Below, in pieces: positions 4,584 through 6,219 of a DNA stretch of 6,219 nt. The notes beneath the pieces are model-generated. The model made no database searches. It was given only the letters and a program-made list of their open reading frames with translations, and was not told where the DNA came from. The stretch's first letter is position 1. Every line of letters begins with the position of its first letter. Position numbers and translations under genes: made by a program. The DNA comes from Deltaproteobacteria bacterium RBG_16_54_11 (GTDB lineage Bacteria; Desulfobacterota; B13-G15; RBG-16-54-18): positions 1,377-7,595 of the forward strand of contig MGQS01000028.1 in NCBI GenBank assembly GCA_001797905.1, in the 5' to 3' direction.

Positions 4584-5510
4584 TTACGCTTTGCGAACGC
4601 TCTTCACCTTGTCCTTGCTCACCATCGCCTCCGCAAAAAGGGCTGCTCCCAAGGCGCCGGCGATCTGGGTATCGAATGGATAGTCCTTATATGCGGGTTT
4701 ATACCAAACCTTCCCCGCAGTCTTAATCCCTAATTCTTTTTCCAATCTCTTGACCACCCCTTCATTTTTGGCGATACCGCCCGTGATAACGAATTTCTCA
4801 TGGACACCCAAGCGATTGAGCAGCTCCATGATCCGGTGAGCCATGGCGGAGCAGTAGGCAGCCATGATATCGTTTTCCGGCACCCCTTTTTCCAACAAGC
4901 CGACAACCTCGCTCTTGGCGAATACGACGCAGGTACTGCTAATCATGGGAGGCTCCTTTTTGATCTGGAAAGAGCGCGGGCCGATTTCCCACACCGGCAC
5001 CCTGATGAGATCGGCAAAGACTTCCATCCCCCGGCCGGTGCCGGCAGCGCACTTGTCATTCATCATGAAATTGAGGACCTTGCCCTTGTCATCGCAGTTG
5101 ATGGCCTTGCAGTCTTGACCACCCATGTCCATAACCGTTCGCACCTCCGGTCCATACATGAAATTTGCTCCCCGCGCATGGCAGGCGATCTCGGTAATAG
5201 TTCGTTGAGCCATAGGGACATTCACCCTGCCATACCCCGTTCCGATGCAGTAATCGATATTGTCCACCGTGAGACCGGTCTCATCCACAGCAATGCCCAT
5301 AGCCTTCCGAGCGCTATCAGGACTGTCGGAGCCGGTGCGTGTGTTACTGAAGGAATACAAATCGCCGTCAACCAGCACCGCCGCCTGTGAGCTCACGGAT
5401 CCTACATCAACACCGGCGGTGATAATCTTACCCTTTCTCCAATCGATGCCGGAATTGACCCATGTGCCCTCAGGCCATCTCCAGTATTCTTGTTTTACTT
5501 CCTCAGCCAT
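4584..5510 (-). CDS. bzdQ: BcrAD/BadFG-family ATPase, BzdQ-like subunit of a class I benzoyl-CoA-type reductase
   Basis: A 308-residue ATPase of the ASKHA fold that couples ATP hydrolysis to low-potential electron transfer. The phosphate-1 loop is GVDVGSVSSQ (33-42) and phosphate-2 is DMGGQDCKAI (128-137). Other family blocks are GTGYGRVNVP (90-99), ITEIACHARGA (105-115), NDKCAAGTGRGMEVF (151-165), CVVFAKSEV (194-202), ITGGIAKNEGVV (242-253) and QIAGALGAALFA (282-293). Cys154 and Cys194 match the two cysteines per subunit that hold the bridging [4Fe-4S] cluster in BcrAD and in hydroxyacyl-CoA dehydratase activators. The Trp-rich N-terminal extension (EYWRWPEGTW, 8-17) before the ATPase core is, as I recall, typical of BzdQ. 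A GGAGG (5520-5524) precedes the ATG. It lies 17 bases after the partner ATPase and 13 before the ferredoxin, so an operon is clear. A homodimeric dehydratase activator is the alternative, made less likely by the paired paralogue and the ferredoxin. Confidence 0.88.
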   Translation of the reverse strand: MAEEVKQEYWRWPEGTWVNSGIDWRKGKIITAGVDVGSVSSQAAVLVDGDLYSFSNTRTGSDSPDSARKAMGIAVDETGLTVDNIDYCIGTGYGRVNVPMAQRTITEIACHARGANFMYGPEVRTVMDMGGQDCKAINCDDKGKVLNFMMNDKCAAGTGRGMEVFADLIRVPVWEIGPRSFQIKKEPPMISSTCVVFAKSEVVGLLEKGVPENDIMAAYCSAMAHRIMELLNRLGVHEKFVITGGIAKNEGVVKRLEKELGIKTAGKVWYKPAYKDYPFDTQIAGALGAALFAEAMVSKDKVKSVRKA

Positions 5511-5527
5511 CGTAAAGCGCCTCCATA

Positions 5528-6219
5528 TTAGACCTGTCCTTTTTCAACCGCGTCGAGCTCTACTACCGTTGCCTCTACCTTCCCTTCTAAGACACCTGCC
5601 GCGGCTGATTCAGCTGCTCCCAGGGCGCCCATAAACGCAGGATCATCAGGCACGATAATATCCATTCCAGTCTCTTTTTTCAGTGAATCAATGAAACCGG
5701 CATTTCTTGCCATGCCTCCTATCACCACAACGTCTTTTTCCAATCCTACAATACGAGCTACCGAAGCGATCCGTCCCGCTATGGCATCGTGCACGGCCTT
5801 GGCAATATCCTGTTTCCCTATCTTCTGGTGAATGAGGGAGACCACTTCCGATTCACCAAAGACGGCGCATTGGGCGTTCATGGGGATGGAAGTGTTGGAC
5901 TTTAATGATAGTGTTGCCATCTCATCCACGGTAATTTCCAGTGCCCTCGCCATAGCCTCAACGAAAGTGCCGGTGCCGGCGGCGCACTTTTCATTAATGG
6001 CGAAATCAAGAACCTTCCCCTCAGGACTTACCTTTATGGCCCTGCCCTCTTCTGCGCCAACATCAATAACAGTCCTCGCCGTGGGGAAGAGTCGATTGAC
6101 ACCCCTGGCATCGGCTACAGCATCGGCGATGGCTCCATCGGCAAAGACGACTCGTTTGCCCGCACTCCCGGTAGCAACCACGCGCTCCACTGCCTCGCGC
6201 TTGAGCCCGGCCTTTCGGA
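5528..6219 (-). CDS. bzdP: BcrAD/BadFG-family ATPase, BzdP-like subunit, C-terminal part, cut by window edge
   Basis: The frame is open from the right window edge to the TAA at 5528, giving 229 visible residues. The N-terminus with the phosphate-1 loop is missing, so the GTG at 6190 should not be taken as the start. The visible part covers VERVVATGSAGKRVVFADGA near its beginning, then VIDVGAEEGRAIK in place of the usual DIGGQD-K phosphate-2 block. It goes on to NEKCAAGTGTFVEA, QCAVFGESEVVSL, VVIGGMARNAGFI and FMGALGAAESA. Both cluster-binding cysteines (in NEKCAAGTG and QCAVFGESE) are kept, so it can share a [4Fe-4S] cluster with the BzdQ-like subunit. The divergence of phosphate-2 to DVGAEEG, with the partner keeping DMGGQD, is the pattern expected of the two unlike ATPase subunits of class I benzoyl-CoA reductases (BcrA/BcrD, BzdP/BzdQ). 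It is the first gene of the visible operon. Naming as P rather than bcrA/badF rests on gene order. Confidence 0.85.
   Translation of the reverse strand, partial: RKAGLKREAVERVVATGSAGKRVVFADGAIADAVADARGVNRLFPTARTVIDVGAEEGRAIKVSPEGKVLDFAINEKCAAGTGTFVEAMARALEITVDEMATLSLKSNTSIPMNAQCAVFGESEVVSLIHQKIGKQDIAKAVHDAIAGRIASVARIVGLEKDVVVIGGMARNAGFIDSLKKETGMDIIVPDDPAFMGALGAAESAAAGVLEGKVEATVVELDAVEKGQV

Noticed and set aside
4800..5390. 196-codon plus-strand open frame opposite the BzdQ-like gene
   Set aside because: It is antisense to a gene with clear family motifs along its whole length, has no recognisable domain, and its His/Asp-rich composition looks like a shadow frame.
1..6219. CRISPR array, tRNA/rRNA genes, transposase or phage genes
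   Set aside because: No regularly spaced repeats, no cloverleaf or rRNA-like stretches, and no mobile-element protein were seen on either strand.

Overview
The window looks like chromosomal DNA from an anaerobic aromatic-degrading bacterium, most likely a deltaproteobacterium (Desulfobacterota) or similar. The reasons are a ruvX-mltG housekeeping pair, a CoA-thioester oxidation gene, and the downstream part of a gene set for an ATP-driven (class I) benzoyl-CoA-type reductase, all strictly anaerobic in flavour and rich in Fe-S motifs. The organism assignment is inference; no rRNA or other phylogenetic marker is present.

Layout. Positions 1-746 (minus strand) hold the N-terminal part of mltG, cut by the window edge, and the complete ruvX, overlapping by 4 bases. 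A divergent intergenic region (747-913) carries a good sigma-70-type promoter with a nested palindrome over its -10 box. It reads into an acyl-CoA dehydrogenase (914-2077, plus). A 336-base gene-free stretch (2078-2413) separates this from a convergent GNAT acetyltransferase. The stretch contains hairpins, an intrinsic terminator for the minus strand, a C/G-rich palindromic repeat and a 15-base tandem duplication. The GNAT gene (2414-2866, minus) has its own near-perfect consensus promoter, which moves its start downstream of the first ATG.

From 3016 to the right edge everything is on the minus strand and reads like one operon. In transcription order it holds a partial BcrA/BadF-family ATPase (BzdP-like), a second ATPase of the same family (BzdQ-like), a 2[4Fe-4S] ferredoxin (BzdM-like), and a multi-cluster Fe-S protein resembling the N-terminal half of NuoG. 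The P-Q-M order matches the bzd-type benzoyl-CoA reductase clusters. The two ATPases would form the ATP-hydrolysing electron activator. The ferredoxin would donate electrons to it, and the NuoG-like protein is a plausible feeder of electrons to the ferredoxin. The catalytic subunits (BzdN/BzdO-like) would lie beyond the right edge.

The most unusual item is the NuoG-like protein. After its Fe-S domains it carries a C-terminal domain resembling the GIY-YIG (UvrC N-terminal) fold, with the catalytic arginine and glutamate apparently replaced. It also has an enlarged loop in the [2Fe-2S] domain. The acyl-CoA dehydrogenase and the GNAT protein could belong to the same pathway (ring or glutaryl-CoA oxidation, and control of acyl-CoA enzymes by lysine acetylation), but that link rests only on proximity.
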